Assembly (NCBI GenBank): GCA_014529385.2
Contig: CM043947.1
Location: forward strand, 126,914,891-126,978,890
Direction: 5' to 3'
Length of the DNA: 64,000 bases
Origin: Adiantum capillus-veneris
Lineage: Eukaryota > Streptophyta > Polypodiopsida > Polypodiales > Pteridaceae
Part shown: one piece after another, positions 1 to 12,900 of the stretch
Layout: each line of letters begins with the position of its first letter
How positions within the stretch are numbered: position 1 is the stretch's first letter
The notes under the pieces: generated by a model
The model's database searches: none
What the model saw: only the letters and a program-made list of their open reading frames with translations
Told to the model about the DNA's origin: nothing
Program-made: the position numbers and the translations under genes

Positions 1-688
1 AGGCTATGGGCTGATTTTCTATTGCTAATGTCGAGGGTGCTGATGACGATGGCAGAAATGGGCTGGAATCTGAAACACTGGCTGATCGGAAGGGCTAGGG
101 CTGAAATTTAGTGTTGCTAGGGCTGATTTGGTAATGGGGTGCTGAGAGGTGCAATAACACTTGCTGTCCTGGAAAAGCTAGGGCATCTGCTACATGAGGG
201 AAACTTGTTGATGAGAAATGCTGGTAGGCTGAGGTGATGGTGGAAAAATTCCATGGCTGAGTGTATTGATGTGCTGGCTGCCCTTAGGGTACTGGAGATA
301 CTAACTTCTAAACTGATGGATGACCCCTAGGGTCACTTATGTAGGGAATTACTATTGGGTCGAGTAGATAGCTGGAAATGACCTGACTTTATATTAGCTG
401 GCTAAAATGTCAATTCTTAATAAGTTAATAAGAGGTGCTCTCTATGCTAAACTACCTAGGCCAGGGTACTGATGCTATTGCATGGGACACTCCCCAATGC
501 CTACACCTAGCAGACATTGGTTGTGCTCATGTGTAATCAAAGGGCATGCAACTACTCTAAAGTTCTTAGACATGCAGGTCCTGCGTGCAGGCTCACAAGG
601 GTGCCATAACAGTTCCTAGGCTATCCTAAACCCTAGAAGTAGGAGTTAGCTTGTTCACATTCACATAGGGTTAGATGTGCACGTGACA
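1..688 (-). repeat. gypsy-D 3' LTR (runs off the left edge)
   Basis: The sequence from about 213 to 688 recurs with moderate divergence at 2079-2564. The right end reads GTGCACGTGACA, so on the minus strand the LTR begins TGTCACGTGC, with the canonical TG start. The left end lies beyond the window or is undetermined. Confidence 0.75.
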
Positions 689-703
689 TCGCCCCCTTTT
701 TCA
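689..703 (-). other. gypsy-D polypurine tract
   Basis: On the minus strand the bases just before the LTR start read GTGAAAAAGGGGGCGA, a classical polypurine tract that primes plus-strand DNA synthesis. It fixes the element's orientation and the inner edge of the 3' LTR. Confidence 0.75.
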
Positions 704-734
704 CGATGAGGTGTTGGTCCGAGCTGCATGGCTT

Positions 735-1850
735 CCTTGTAGTCCACCAACAACTTCGGGTAATCTGTGAAGAAATCTTCGTCGGTCCACTCTGTTGTGG
801 GGATTCCACGAGACTTGAACTTCATAAAGGACTACAGTGCTTGCTTCTTTGAGCCGCGCCAAAAGCAATGCAGGAAAGCTCCTTGTCTTGAGCTTCTTCT
901 ATGATCTCGGGTTCATCTTCTTCAAGAATCTTCTGTGGGGGATTTTCGTGAATCAAATTCAACCAAGAAATGTGGAAAATAGGGTGCATTGACCATGAGG
1001 TAGGCAACCACTATTTTATAGACATCTTTTTTCTTTTTAATGACTAGAATGGACTATGCATCCTAAAGGACCGTGGATGAAATGCAGACGAAAAATGTGT
1101 CAAACTTTTCAAAGAGTGCTTGCCAACAATGTGATTTAAACTTAACTTTTCTATTGAAAACAATCGACTCCGGTAAACCATTTTGGGTCATACTAATGCT
1201 TGATGGACAATCGTGCTAATGCTTGCGCTGTGACTGTATCTTGCCAAGGAATGAGCATGCAAAACTTATTGACACAATCTCTACAATGAGGGAAACATTG
1301 TGTATTCCTTGAATTCAATCTTTCTACCTTTCCCGAAGTGATGTTCATACTTTTGTGCTCACCCATGAGTGAATCATGTGTATCATGCAATATGGCTTTC
1401 CTATGAGAAGGCAACACACAAAGACGGTGACGAAAATACAAGAGACCGTCATGAATGAGAGGCTCGGAATGTGTGGATGGTACTGTGGACCTCGACTCAA
1501 GAGCCATGATCTGGCCTCGATTGAAGCATCTACAACTAGGTTAGCTTCAATAGGAACATAATCAATAAAACCACCAAATTGCTCCAAAATTTGGGACCAT
1601 CTACCTTGATGGTTGCTCCTAAATGCACTAGGCAAAGATTGGAGCCACACGAGGGCTTGATAATCTCTATAAACTACTAAATCTCTACCATACAAAAAAG
1701 TTTCTCATGCTTGAGAGAATGAATGATAGAGAGAGGTTCCTTATCATGCAGTGAATGGTTTTTTCTAAATTCTTCAACTGTGCTCTGAGAAAAAATATCT
1801 CTTTTAATGTGACCTTTAGTGTGACACTTGAAACATCTATCTTCTTTTCC
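735..1850 (-). pseudogene. gypsy-D gag / RNase H / integrase / chromodomain fragments
   Basis: From right to left on the minus strand: a CCHC zinc knuckle with its last Cys replaced (CFKCHTKGHIKRD, near 1810-1850); RNase H with GRDLVVYRDYQALVWLQS and LEQFGGFIDYVP (1695-1510); integrase N-terminal remnants with LLYFRHRLCV and HDTHDSLMGEH; a scrambled integrase core; and a chromodomain-proximal stretch with HPIFHISWLN (about 1000-820). Reading frame is lost several times and no reverse transcriptase is present. This is a broken retrotransposon polyprotein, not a host gene. Confidence 0.75.
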
Positions 1851-2078
1851 ATACTCTATTCGTTCTTCTAGACTTAACCAACCTCATACTTATTACTATT
1901 CCTTGAGCAGAATTTTCATTGGGTGTCAACTTAGGGGTTTTTTGAGTATTAGCTTTTCCTTTATTATCGTTGTTGGGTGAAGAGTTCTGTGCTCTAGGTG
2001 CAGGGTGGAAGATTGAGACAAAGAGATGGTAAGGTTCTTACCATTGTTCTTAGGGTTCTCTTCGTTCTGAGGGTTCTA

Positions 2079-2564
2079 ATGCTGGAGGTCTAAGGTGATG
2101 GTGGAAAAACTCCATGGCTGAGGGTACTGATGGGCTGGCTGCCCATAGGGTGCTGGAGGTACTGACTTCTGATCTGATGGGTGACCCCTAGGGTCACTTA
2201 TATAATGAATTAATGCTGGGGTGAGCAAATAGCTGGAAATAACTCCTTGACTTCATAATATGCTGGCTGAAATGTCAATTATTGATAAGTTAAAAACATA
2301 CTAATAAGAGGTGCTTCCTATGCTAAACTACCTAGGCCAGGGTACTGATGCTATTGTATAGGAACACTCCCCAACGCCTACATCTATAGACGCTGGCTGT
2401 GCTCATGTGCAATCAGAGGGTATGTAACTACTCTAAAGTGCGTGGACAAGCAGGTCCTATGTAGAGGCTCACAAGGGTGCCAGAACAGTTCCTAGGCTGT
2501 CCTAAATTCTAGAAGTAGGAGTTAGCTTGTTCACATGCACATAGGGTCAGATGTGCACGTGACG
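2079..2564 (-). repeat. gypsy-D 5' LTR, left part missing
   Basis: This is a direct repeat of the 3' LTR. Its terminal ACA has mutated to ACG at the right end. Similarity to the other LTR stops near 2079, and no primer-binding site is recognisable to its left, so the LTR's inner end and the adjoining leader are deleted. Confidence 0.65.
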
Positions 2565-3044
2565 TGTCATGTCGTGCGTGCATGATCCTTGGGGAGCACG
2601 AACAATTGTGGAGCTCTAACACTATGGTTTTCACTTTTGCACCGTGCGTTGTTTTGGGTTGTGTTAGATACCGTGCCAGTAGCCAGTTTTAGGCTACAGT
2701 TCTAGAGTTATTAATGTGATTTGTCTTTTCTATTCTAGCTAGTGATTTAGTTGGAAGTTACGCCTCATTCTTTGTGACACTTTCTGATGAGAGATAACAA
2801 CATCGGTTGTATCTACTATGGTTTTATGGGCGATTTGGGCCTTTAAGAGACATGAGGATGACACTGTATGCATGAGAATTTGTTTTATTCTTGGTGCTTG
2901 TATGGTCTCATACCTGATGCACGTTGGCAGGCTTTTTATGGCATGAGCTTTCCTAAAATTTATATCGAATCACAGTGGAGATTATTGAAGTGTATATTTC
3001 AAGAAGGGGTTAGATCTGATAGTAGAGTATTTTCTGTGACCTAG
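2565..3044 (+). other. Intron sequence upstream of first visible SS3 exon
   Basis: No exon with recognisable similarity to the upstream part of starch synthase III was found here. The stretch ends in a good 3' splice site: a pyrimidine-rich TTTTCTGTGACCTAG immediately before 3045. I see no other gene or repeat in it. Confidence 0.5.
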
Positions 3045-3940
3045 TTGAAGTACCTAAACAGGCATTTGTACTCGATTGGGTCCTTGCCGATGGACCTATG
3101 GAGGCTGCTACATTGTATGATAACAATGGATATCAGGACTTTCATGCATTGGTTCCAAGAGGCGTCCCTAATGATTTGCATTGGCAAGAGGTAGAGGATT
3201 GTATATTCAATATGCTTCAAGAGGAACGAGAGAAAAGAGAGGAAGCTACTCTCAAGAAGGCAAGTACTTGCACTGAGTTGTTCTCTCTTTTTGGACAACT
3301 AGAAATTGTTCTGTAATTAGTGCTTGCATGACATATGTTAAAGCCTGATGCGTCTGTTTAATTTTTATTAAGAAAATTGGTGACTTTGTGTTTCATTTCA
3401 TGCAGGCTGAACGTACAGCCGAGATCAAGGCACAGTTGAAGGAAAAGACCAAAAGTATACTTGTAAAGTCCCGTGAACACATATTCTATACAGATCCAGT
3501 TGATGTGCAGGCTGGCAAAGAAGTGAAAGTTTTTTATAACCCATCTAAAACAGTGCTAAATGGAAAGCCTGAAGTATGGCTGGTGGCATCTTTCAATCGC
3601 TGGACTCATAAGGGTGGCCCTCTTTCTCCAGTAAAGATGCTGCCAGTTTTGGGCACATCACTTTTCAAATGCAATGGTAAGTTTTTCCAATGTCAGTTGC
3701 GTATCTTACTTCTTCAAAACAAGCAATTTGATGCCAAAGCTAAATGCATGTCTTGCAGTCAAAGTCCCACTTGATGCTTATATGATGGATTTTGTATTTT
3801 CTGAGAGAGGGAAGGAGGGTGGAGGTATTTTTGACAATAACCTTGGTAAGGACTATCATGTGCCTGTTGTTGGTGGGACGGCAAGAGAGCCTGCTATGAA
3901 GGTTGTCCACATCTCTGTTGAGATGGCCCCTGTTGCAAAG
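3045..3940 (+). CDS. SS3: SS3 exons 1-3 of the window: CBM53 module and linker
   Basis: Exon 3045-3259 starts mid-codon (two bases) after an AG and encodes [10 protein letters not shown] and [15 protein letters not shown]. Exon 3406-3676 encodes the starch-binding core ([23 protein letters not shown]). Exon 3759-3940 encodes [15 protein letters not shown], a short linker and MAPVAK, the start of the GT5 domain. The intron between the first two exons (3260-3405) begins GC rather than GT (AAG/GCAAGT); only that splice keeps the frame. The donor after 3940 is AAAG/GTAGCC. Confidence 0.93.
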
Positions 3941-6900
3941 GTAGCCTTTCTCTCGAAATTGTGAATAATCTTATTTGAGTAGCAATTTTGTCCTTGGGAT
4001 TTCCTTCCTAACAAAAATATTCTTCTCTCAATTAACACCCAAAATGCTACAATCATGTCCTTGTACAACAAAAGGGGGATATTGGGAGACCTATTCAATG
4101 TTACAACAGTGAGAACCAACAAGGAGCTCATAAAGAGAGATCATACAAATGGAGGTGTGATAGTCACACTGGTGGCCTCTACTGCTAGCGAAGTGTACCA
4201 TACTTTGTCGAGGAGGGACAGACTTGCCTGGTACTAAGGAAAGCCTGCGGTCATCACTGCATGCTGTCTAGCTGCCTTTTAAGAAATCATACTCTATGGA
4301 CCAGCCATACCACAAATTCCGTATGAACTTAGTGGGAGGCTGCCCCACAAATATATCAAGCCTCCATATGAATGAGACAGCTCTCATCCCTCTCTTGACT
4401 CAACGTCTGCACCACAAATTCTGGGGAACTGCAATGGGTAGGATGCCCCTCTGGAAGCTGAATTTTGAAACTGCCAGCCTCATCTTGTAGGCTAGTGCTG
4501 GGCCGGAACGGGCCGATCAAGCTTAAGTTAAGGTTATGTCAGGAAGTGTAGCAACCACTGGGTGTCAGATTTGAAGCAAATCTGCTGTGCTCTATGCCCA
4601 TGGCATCGAATTGTCTTTGTTTGTCCATTGGAGGGTGACACCCAACACATCCTATCTGATATCTAGGAATGTCACTTTGGGTACGAACTACCAATAGCTG
4701 CACTCTTGTAAGCCAGCTATGTAACCGGCTTGGCATTGACAAGACGGTAATTTCATAGAAACACACGTCCAAAACAGAAACTTTAACACTTGCACTTCAA
4801 AACTCAAAGTAGTCGAGACATGAAGCGGCGGTGTTCCGCTTCCAGATGCACTTTCCGGAAAGTCTGGCGCCGCTTCCAGTACTTCTTTTGCTATAGATAA
4901 GCACAGAGTACAATTGCTAGAGAGTCGCTCTACACTATTGACCACACATTGATCTGCCATAGACGACCCCCATTGACTAACTCAAAGAAACCAATACAGA
5001 TTGGCATGGCAGCACACTCAGCTCCAGCCCAGAACTCATGGGTACAATGGGGGTGTCAAGGCTTAGCTGTGCAGGGATTGTGAAGACGTTGTGTGCGTGA
5101 ACTCAACTTAAAATCATAGACTCCAGACTACTGATTACACAGAAATAGATCCTCTGATCCAAACCCACTACGGATATATACAAACATGAAGAGCCACCAA
5201 CGGCTGCAGAATATCCACTCCAGCTAAGCCTATCTCTGAACTGTGGTGGTGGTGCGCTGGCCACGATGTCTACTGGACCACCACCCATATCCCTGCCACG
5301 TGTCACCGACCAGGCGAGAGAGTCCGTCCAATGTGAAACCTAGACAATTGTAACGAACTGCCTGTCCCGTGGCCAATGACACTGTAGCCCTGCTACAGGT
5401 TGCCCGCCACAAGACCACTCACTGTCTCGGTGAGAGAAACAACTGAAACTACTACAAGACCTTAAGACTGCAAAAATAAACCCCTACTGCACTGCACTGC
5501 CATGGTGAAAAGACTGGATTGCAATCGCATACAGTCACCCAAGAGAAATAGTAGTTGCCACAGCCGCACCCAAAGTGTCACTCTCTGAAGGTGGAGCCAT
5601 CAAATCAATAGTGGGATTCTGCGACTAGACTAGAGGTTGCTGCTGTGCTCTGCTGTCTACAAGTTGGCCGCCTGTGTAAGGAGCAGCCACTTGCTGCACT
5701 GCAGATGGGAGCACCTGGCCGGTAGTGTATTGAGGACGCCGAGTGACACAACCATGGCAGCGTGCACAAGCAACACCGTCACAGCAAGGAACGCTCTGCA
5801 TGTGTGTCATATGGCCGGGCGACTGAGATCCCTGAGGATACTGCTGAGGATAGTATTGGAATGGAGTCTATGTGTAGGGTCTCATAAATTGAAGAGAAGG
5901 ACTCGTCGCAGCATACCAGACAGGAGGATGTACCTGAGTTCATGATCCAGGCCATCCATATCCCATACCCATAGGAGCCTGACTACGCCTATCACCAAGC
6001 AAAAGCATTTCTCGAAATCCTTGTAATTGTGCGTTAAGATCGTCAATCATTTGGAACTTTATCTTCAAGGCTTGTTGCAATGCAAAAATAGTAGCATCCC
6101 AACCTACGATGGCACTCTCAGCTACTCGCGAGGATCCCTGCATAGCTGCATATGTGGCGGAGTGACGCTGGTGCGTAGCAGCTAACTGCTGTGTTCCTAG
6201 CTCTATGTTGGCGATAGCATTCCTGGAATCTTGTAATATCTTCTCGAAGAGCTCAAACAGAGTAGAATCGGCCACCCCCAAAGATGCAACAGATGTATGA
6301 GGTGCTGGAGAACGCGCAGGTGGCACTGTTGGTGAGCTAGGATTAGGTACGGGTGTAGTAAGTACAACGGGTGTAGTGGGTACATCTAAGATGGTTGGTG
6401 TTGATGGGGTGAGAGATATATAGACTGCAGGAGGGGTGAATATGGGAGAAGAAGGGAAAGGATGCTGTGAGGGAGAAGCTGCCGAGTCGTCACGAAGAGT
6501 GGAAGTAGACACTAGCACAATAGAACAAGGGATGGAAGTAGACAAAGAGCGTTGCAGAGAGACTCTACTGAGTCCTTAACCACCTTTGCTTTGATTTTCT
6601 TTTTCTTGGTTATTCTATGATCAGTCTGAGTACTTAGAGATTTTTCTTTTCCCGATGCGCATTGGTTGTGTATACTCATCCACTTCGTCAGGGGTAACAT
6701 GGGATATTTATGACCCAGGCAAAGAGAGGTGCTGCAAAACATTTGAAGCTCAACTGCACAGACTGTACCTAGGCCCGAAATAGTTTGGCCCGAGATTGTA
6801 AGGATGTAAAGAGAATCTGGTGGAATCCACAGGGTAAGGTGTGGGTCAAACAATAAAGGCCGTCCAAGTGGGAGAATGTAGTGGGCATGTCAAATTTACC

Positions 6901-9900
6901 CTTATCTGCTTTCGCATCTCTGGCCAGAAAGTAGTACCTAAAGATTGCCAGGAGTTGTTTATTCCTTTCGTACTCGGGATGATCCGCACTGAGCATCTAT
7001 TGATATGCCTGAATTGTTGCATCCTTGGACAACTGAGAAAAGGTTTGTGTAGAAGGCGTGGGGGGAGGGCGAGGGCGATCGGAGATGGGCGAGGGGGTTA
7101 GGGTAGGGGCGAAAGGAGATGGGAGAGAGGCGATTAGTGAGGGTAGGGGCTGGGGGGTTAGGGTAGGGCGAGAGAGATTGGGTGACGAGGGGGTTAGGGT
7201 AGGACGAGGAAGATTGGGTAGGGGCGAGGGGGTTAGGGTAGGGACGAGGGGGTTGGGGTAGGGGCGAGTAGGTAGGGTATGGGCGAGAGAGATTGGAGAG
7301 GTGCGAGGGAGTAAGATTAGGGGGCTAGGAAGCTAGATAGGGAGGAAGGGAAAGGGCTTTGAGGAACCACCCAGACGTCCAGATGGTAGAACAAGAGAAA
7401 ACGAAACAGCTTGTGAATTTTAACAACTAAGATGAGAAGGCTTTATGAAAAAAGAGAGAAGTACCCAATTAAACAAATAGAGACCTCAATGCCACTGAAT
7501 AAAGGTACAAATCCAGTATCAAAAAGGAAGAATGTTGCATGGGAGAACACAATACGTCTATTAAATAGAGCGGGAAGCAAGTGAAACTCTCGGGGCAAAA
7601 GACAAATGTAGTCATCAGAAGAACGTTGTTGAAACAGTGGGCCAAGAGAAAAGTGAGGCAAAGACTATGATGAAGACAATGAGAGAGGTGATTTGAATCG
7701 CTAGCAGGTTGGTAGGGAGCACAGACTGAATGAGGAAGAAGACACGCTGCAGGTGAAGTACTAGTGGGGAGAGAGTGTCCAGGTATGATTACTGTGATGG
7801 TTTATGGTGAGAGGTGGTAGCGTTTGATCCTCGAGCCATTTAACAGTGGCAAAGAAACACCTTTCAGAGTCGCTAGCTGAACCGCACCTTGTGGAAAAAT
7901 CTGTTCTACCATATATGGTCCTTGCCATGCTGGGACCAACTTCTTTGCTTTTTTTTTATATCTAGCTTGATACAGTAGCACGAGTGATCCTTGCACTATT
8001 TTCGGCTTGCGAAGGTGGCGATCATGCCATGCTTTCAGACGAAGCTGCTCTGCTTGCAGAGCTTGAGAAGCCAGTGTGCGGTTTTCTTCCAACAGGGAGA
8101 GCTAAGTGGGTTGGCCTAGGCAGTCCCAACTATGACCCAGAGGCTGCCCACCCTAGACGATCCAGAGCTGAAAAGCTTCCAAACCAAAAGCCAGTTGAAA
8201 AGGAGTGTAGAGCGTTGTTGCTTTGTAGGAAGTGCGATACGCCCAGACAGTGCCGAGGATTGCTTGAGCCCACGAAGCTGGATGCAAATGACAAACTTTA
8301 CGAAGTAGATCAATGAGAACTTTGTTGGTGCTCTCTGCCTGAATATTTGCTCTGGGATAGTAAGAGCATGACTTGTGATGGAAGATTTTGTAGGTGCCGA
8401 GCAATGTGGTGATCAAGTCATTCACAACATGATTGCCCCTATCACTCGTGATCTCCAAGGGGCGCCCAAACCTGCAAAGTATATTCTCATACAAGAACTT
8501 TGCAAGTACTTTTACCCACTTGGTTGCATAATCCGTGCCCCTAACTTAGGCACCCCTTTCGGTATTTCTTTATTGTTTAAAAGAGGGAATAAACGTTGTC
8601 GTTCCCTACAAGCTGCCCCGCACAAGCTTGGCTGAATTTCAATTGTTCCGGCCCGATTTCGGCAGCATAACTGTACTAGGACCCTTCACAGTCAGTATTC
8701 CCACGCATTGAATGACTTTCCCGACGCATACGGGCACTTTGCAAAACCTGGCGAGAATCTGCAGCACGCTGAATTCTCTGTTTTCAGCCCCGAAAATGTG
8801 CCAGATCACCTGTACAGCGGTCCCCTCGCGTTCCCAAACCTCCTGGGGGTATTGGGGTCCGTTTAGGGCCAAAACCCTAAACCTGCAAAAATACACAGCA
8901 GGCTGTAATTTACTGTTTTGGGGCTCCGTTTCGCGTGTCGGTCGCATCCGTAGCAAGTCCTCGAGCTCCCGCACCTGTAGGGCTACTTGCCCTTTGAATC
9001 GGACAAGATTTCTGGCGTGAAACCTCTCCTAATTCACCTGTACCTGCGGGGGATTAGCCGCTAGCTAATCTAGTACCTGTGCAAGAGGCTCTTGCCTCGG
9101 CAATCGCGCATGAACCCACACAACTGTACATTGGTCAATTGAAAAGCCCACTAGTGGGACATAACATACTTCCATAGGGGAGAGAGAGGGCAGTGCGTAG
9201 CGTGCAGGGCATCACTCCTGGCACCGCACTGTACATAGGAGGGAAAGGAAGCACTCCATAGCTCTTAACCTGTCACAAAATCTGCAAATGAGCCTCTTTC
9301 CCCTTCAAATTCAGCGCCACCTTCTCTTGCATTAGGAAAGTGCACAGAAATGTGCCACTTGGCACATTTACAAGTCATTTCCCGTTTCGGGGTTGCCGCC
9401 TAAAAATCTCCCAACCGGTTGCCCAGTTGACGTCACGGCAGAGTAAGAAAATGTTCCCCTTGTCATTCTGGAGGTAATGACGCAAACACATTTTCAGGTC
9501 CCAAAATAGCAGTTCCCTAAATTTTAGGAGATGTTGCCATTGTATCTTTCTAGGTCATCTGACCCCCTTTGTACACTGCAGCCACACCCAGAATTGAAAT
9601 GTAGCCTTTGTAGCAAAGGATTCCACTTTGGCTAGTCAGTGACCCCACTTTGGCTAACCATAGTCCTTGTCCAACCTTAGTGCTCTCTTGCCCTCAGGCC
9701 TGGGCTCCCTCTGGACAGTTCCACAATAGTTATGCAATGCAGGGCAGTTAGATTTCCTGAGGGGTGTTTCCAAAAAGTGAAAGTAAATAAATAATAAGAA
9801 AGAAATCAACAAAAAGGACAGATAGTAGTCACACGCTGGTGACATACCCCCCTCTTGAAATCTCAAACGTCCTCGTTTGCATGTATGTCGTACATGCTCA

Positions 9901-12900
9901 TAGTCAACACTGATGTATTCAACACCTGTCGACACATGTACGACACATACATGCTCATTGTCAACCCTGGTGTATTCAACACCTCGTCGACACATGTATT
10001 GCCTGCGTGTGAACCCTGTCCCAATGACATAGTGGTAGCTTCGCACTCTGCCATTGCTTTGAGTCACTAACTTTCCAATGACAAAATGGCAGCTACACAT
10101 TTTGCCACTGTCTTATAGTACACGTTGGGTCCAGTAACACTTTCGAGCATACCCAAACCGACAGTTTAAGAATGCAGTTACACATGTACCCTTTAATAGA
10201 AGCAATTACTGTATCCTTGACAAACTGACAAGAAATACTCACTTCTATAGCACTAAGCAAACTTTTGGACATTCCATAAGAGCAATTGCCAAACTGACAA
10301 TCTGTACAGCTCTAACATTCATGTAACATGTATTTGATTTGAGCTCACTTTAAATACCATGTACATCATTTGTTTCAGAAGCCATTGTCACACTGACAAT
10401 CCATGTAGCTTTGAAACTCAAGGGGTCAAGGTACGTTGCAAATCGAAGGCTTCAAGGTAAAGTGATAACACAGTTGGTGACTCTGCAAGTTCACTTTCTT
10501 CCATCCACTTAGCATCCATTGGTGGAGAGTTTCTAAACTTTACCAAGTAACGCCTAGCAACCTTGCCTTTCACTTTTCTTTCTTTATGTGCCAAAATCTG
10601 TTCCGGGACCAAGATCTCGTCAAGTTCCTCGACTTCCGGTTGATCTTCAGTTGGCATATCCTCTGGCACATCACCCACATAGGGTCTGAGAAGACTCACA
10701 TGAAACGCATTGTGAATCTTCCAACTGTCGGGAAATTTCAGCCTATATGCAACATCACTGATTATGTCGCACACTTGAAAAGGCCCATAGTAACGCATGC
10801 TGAGCTTTGGAAACAGTCTTTCCTTGCCCTTCATCTTCTTTAACCTTGCCTTTTCAAAGCATAAAAGCACCCAATCACCAAGTGAATATACCACTTCACG
10901 ACGGTGACGATCAGCTGCTTTCTTTTGCTTTGCCTGAGTCTTTTCTAAGGCCACTTTGACCTTCTTGTACATTTCATCCATGTCCTGAACATATTTATCT
11001 GCTTCAAATATCTTGTCCTTTGTATGCAGTATGGGAGGAACTTTCTTGCCACCTTCAACTATCTCAAAAGGTGCCTTGCCAGTTGACGAATGCACTGTAT
11101 TATTGTATGCATACTCCACCAATGGAAAATACTGCTCCCACTTTCCTTTATGCTTTGACACATAGCACTTCAGGAGATCTAGGACAAAAGAATTTGCCTC
11201 TTCTGACTGCCCATCTGTTTGAGGATGAAATGACGAAGAGAATTTGAGCGTGGTGCCCATATTCTCAAACAAGCCTCTCCAGAATAAACTTGTCATGCGT
11301 GGATCACGATCACTAACAATCGACTGTGGCATGCCATGATACTTGAAAATATTGCTCATAAACAAGCGTGCCATGTGATAGATCTGGCTTTATCTTCTTC
11401 CTAACAGGAATAAAATGAGCCTGCTTGCTGAATCTGCAAATGATGGTCCAAATACCATCGTTTCCTGTCTGCGTTCTGGGAAGATCAAAGATAAAATCCA
11501 TAGCAATACTTTCCCATGGTTTATCTCGAATAGGTAGTGGTTGCAATAACCCTGGTGCCTTTTGCCTGTCAAACTTGACCTTCTGGCAAATTAGGCATTC
11601 TCGCACAAAGGCATCCACATCTCTTCTCAATGTAGGCCAGTAGAAGAATGTCTCAACTGCTTTAACTGTAGCATCGATACCACGATGCCCTGCATAAGGT
11701 GGGACATGACTCTCTTCCATAACTTTGCGTCACAATGGCTTTGTGACACACAATCTGCCATGCATCATCATGAACCCAACTTTGAGAAGATAGTGTTCAT
11801 GACGTTGTCCATGCATTAGCTGCTCGAAGACCCTTGCAAAATCTTCATCATTTGCATACTGTTTCCTCATATCATCAAGTTCATGATGATAAGGAATTGA
11901 CACAGCTGAAATTTGTGGCTTCCTTGACAAGGCATCAGCCACAACATTCTTCTTGCCTTCCACATGCACAATCTGAAAGTGGAACATGGACAAGATATTT
12001 GCCCATCGCATATGCTTCTCAGATAACTTTGCCTGTGTCAAGAAGTATCGCAAGGTCTGATGGTCCATTTGGACAACGAAATCTGCACCTAGCAGGTAGT
12101 GTTTCCAACTTAAGAGCGCACGAATCATAGCTAGTAACTCTTTCTCATAACCTGCATGGTCATCTCTGGCCCTTGCAAAATTCTGCTCTCATAGGCTACT
12201 ACCCTGCCATCTTGCATTAGCACTGCACCAATGCTACTACCGCAGGCGTCACACTGGACCACAAATGACTTCCTAAGATCTGGCAACACAATGACTGGAT
12301 CTGAAGTCATCTTTTCCTTTAAGAGATTAAAAGCTGAAATCTCTTTCTGTGTCCATCTAAAGGTGACTGCCTTCTTTTGAAGAGCATGTAAAGGTGAAGC
12401 AATCTCAACGAAATTTCGGATAAACCTTCTGTAATAGGAGCATAGTCCCAAGAAACTTCGGACATCGTGCACCGTCTTCAAATCTGGCCATGACTTGATC
12501 GCTTCAACTTTTGCAGGATCCATTCTGACACCATCCTTTGAGACAATGTGTCCCAGAAAGTGAATCTCTTCCAGAAAAAACTCACTTTTCTTTGCATTGA
12601 TGAGCAACCTATGACTGTGTAGCTCTTTGAACACAATGGCCAAGTGATGCCTATGCTCCTCTTCATTCTTTGAGTAGGCTATCATGTCATCAAAGAATGT
12701 ACCAACAAACTGCTGGTGTGGACGGAAAATTTTGTCCATCATCCTATTGAACGTAGCAGGAGCATTTGTGAGACCAAAGGGCATCACTAAAAATTCATAA
12801 AGGCCAAACGTTGTTCTAAAAGCAGTCTTGTGCACATCCTCTGATCTAATGCGGATCTGGTGGTACCCACTCTTTAGATCTATCCTGCTAAACATAGCTG

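Larger units (their letters stand above)
1..2564 (-). mobile_element. Degenerate Ty3/gypsy chromovirus remnant (gypsy-D)
   Basis: Two long direct repeats (1-688 and about 2079-2564) flank minus-strand fragments of gag, RNase H, integrase and a chromodomain, so this is an LTR retrotransposon reading right to left. Most of gag, the protease and the reverse transcriptase are absent: a gag zinc-knuckle remnant near 1800-1850 is followed almost directly by RNase H, so an internal deletion has occurred. A purine-rich tract abuts the 3' LTR. The element lies upstream of the first visible starch synthase exon and is probably in an intron of that gene, though the upstream exons are outside the window. 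Confidence 0.8.

Noticed and set aside
2640-3040. An upstream SS3 exon before 3045
   Set aside because: No codons matching the preceding part of the CBM region were found in any forward frame.
4539-4960. Two overlapping minus-strand open frames (77 and 90 codons) left of the gypsy-B LTR
   Set aside because: No domain, no conserved motif, and the two frames overlap in different registers; chance frames are the simplest reading.
5940-6545. Envelope-like gene of gypsy-B
   Set aside because: No signal peptide, membrane-spanning segment or cleavage motif is visible; only the position fits.
7058-7261. Open frame rich in Gly and Arg
   Set aside because: It is the translation of the G-rich minisatellite, not a protein.
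7047-7345. True interstitial telomere repeat
   Set aside because: The units are irregular and separated by GCGAGGG words; plant-type TTTAGGG or human-type TTAGGG arrays are not present.
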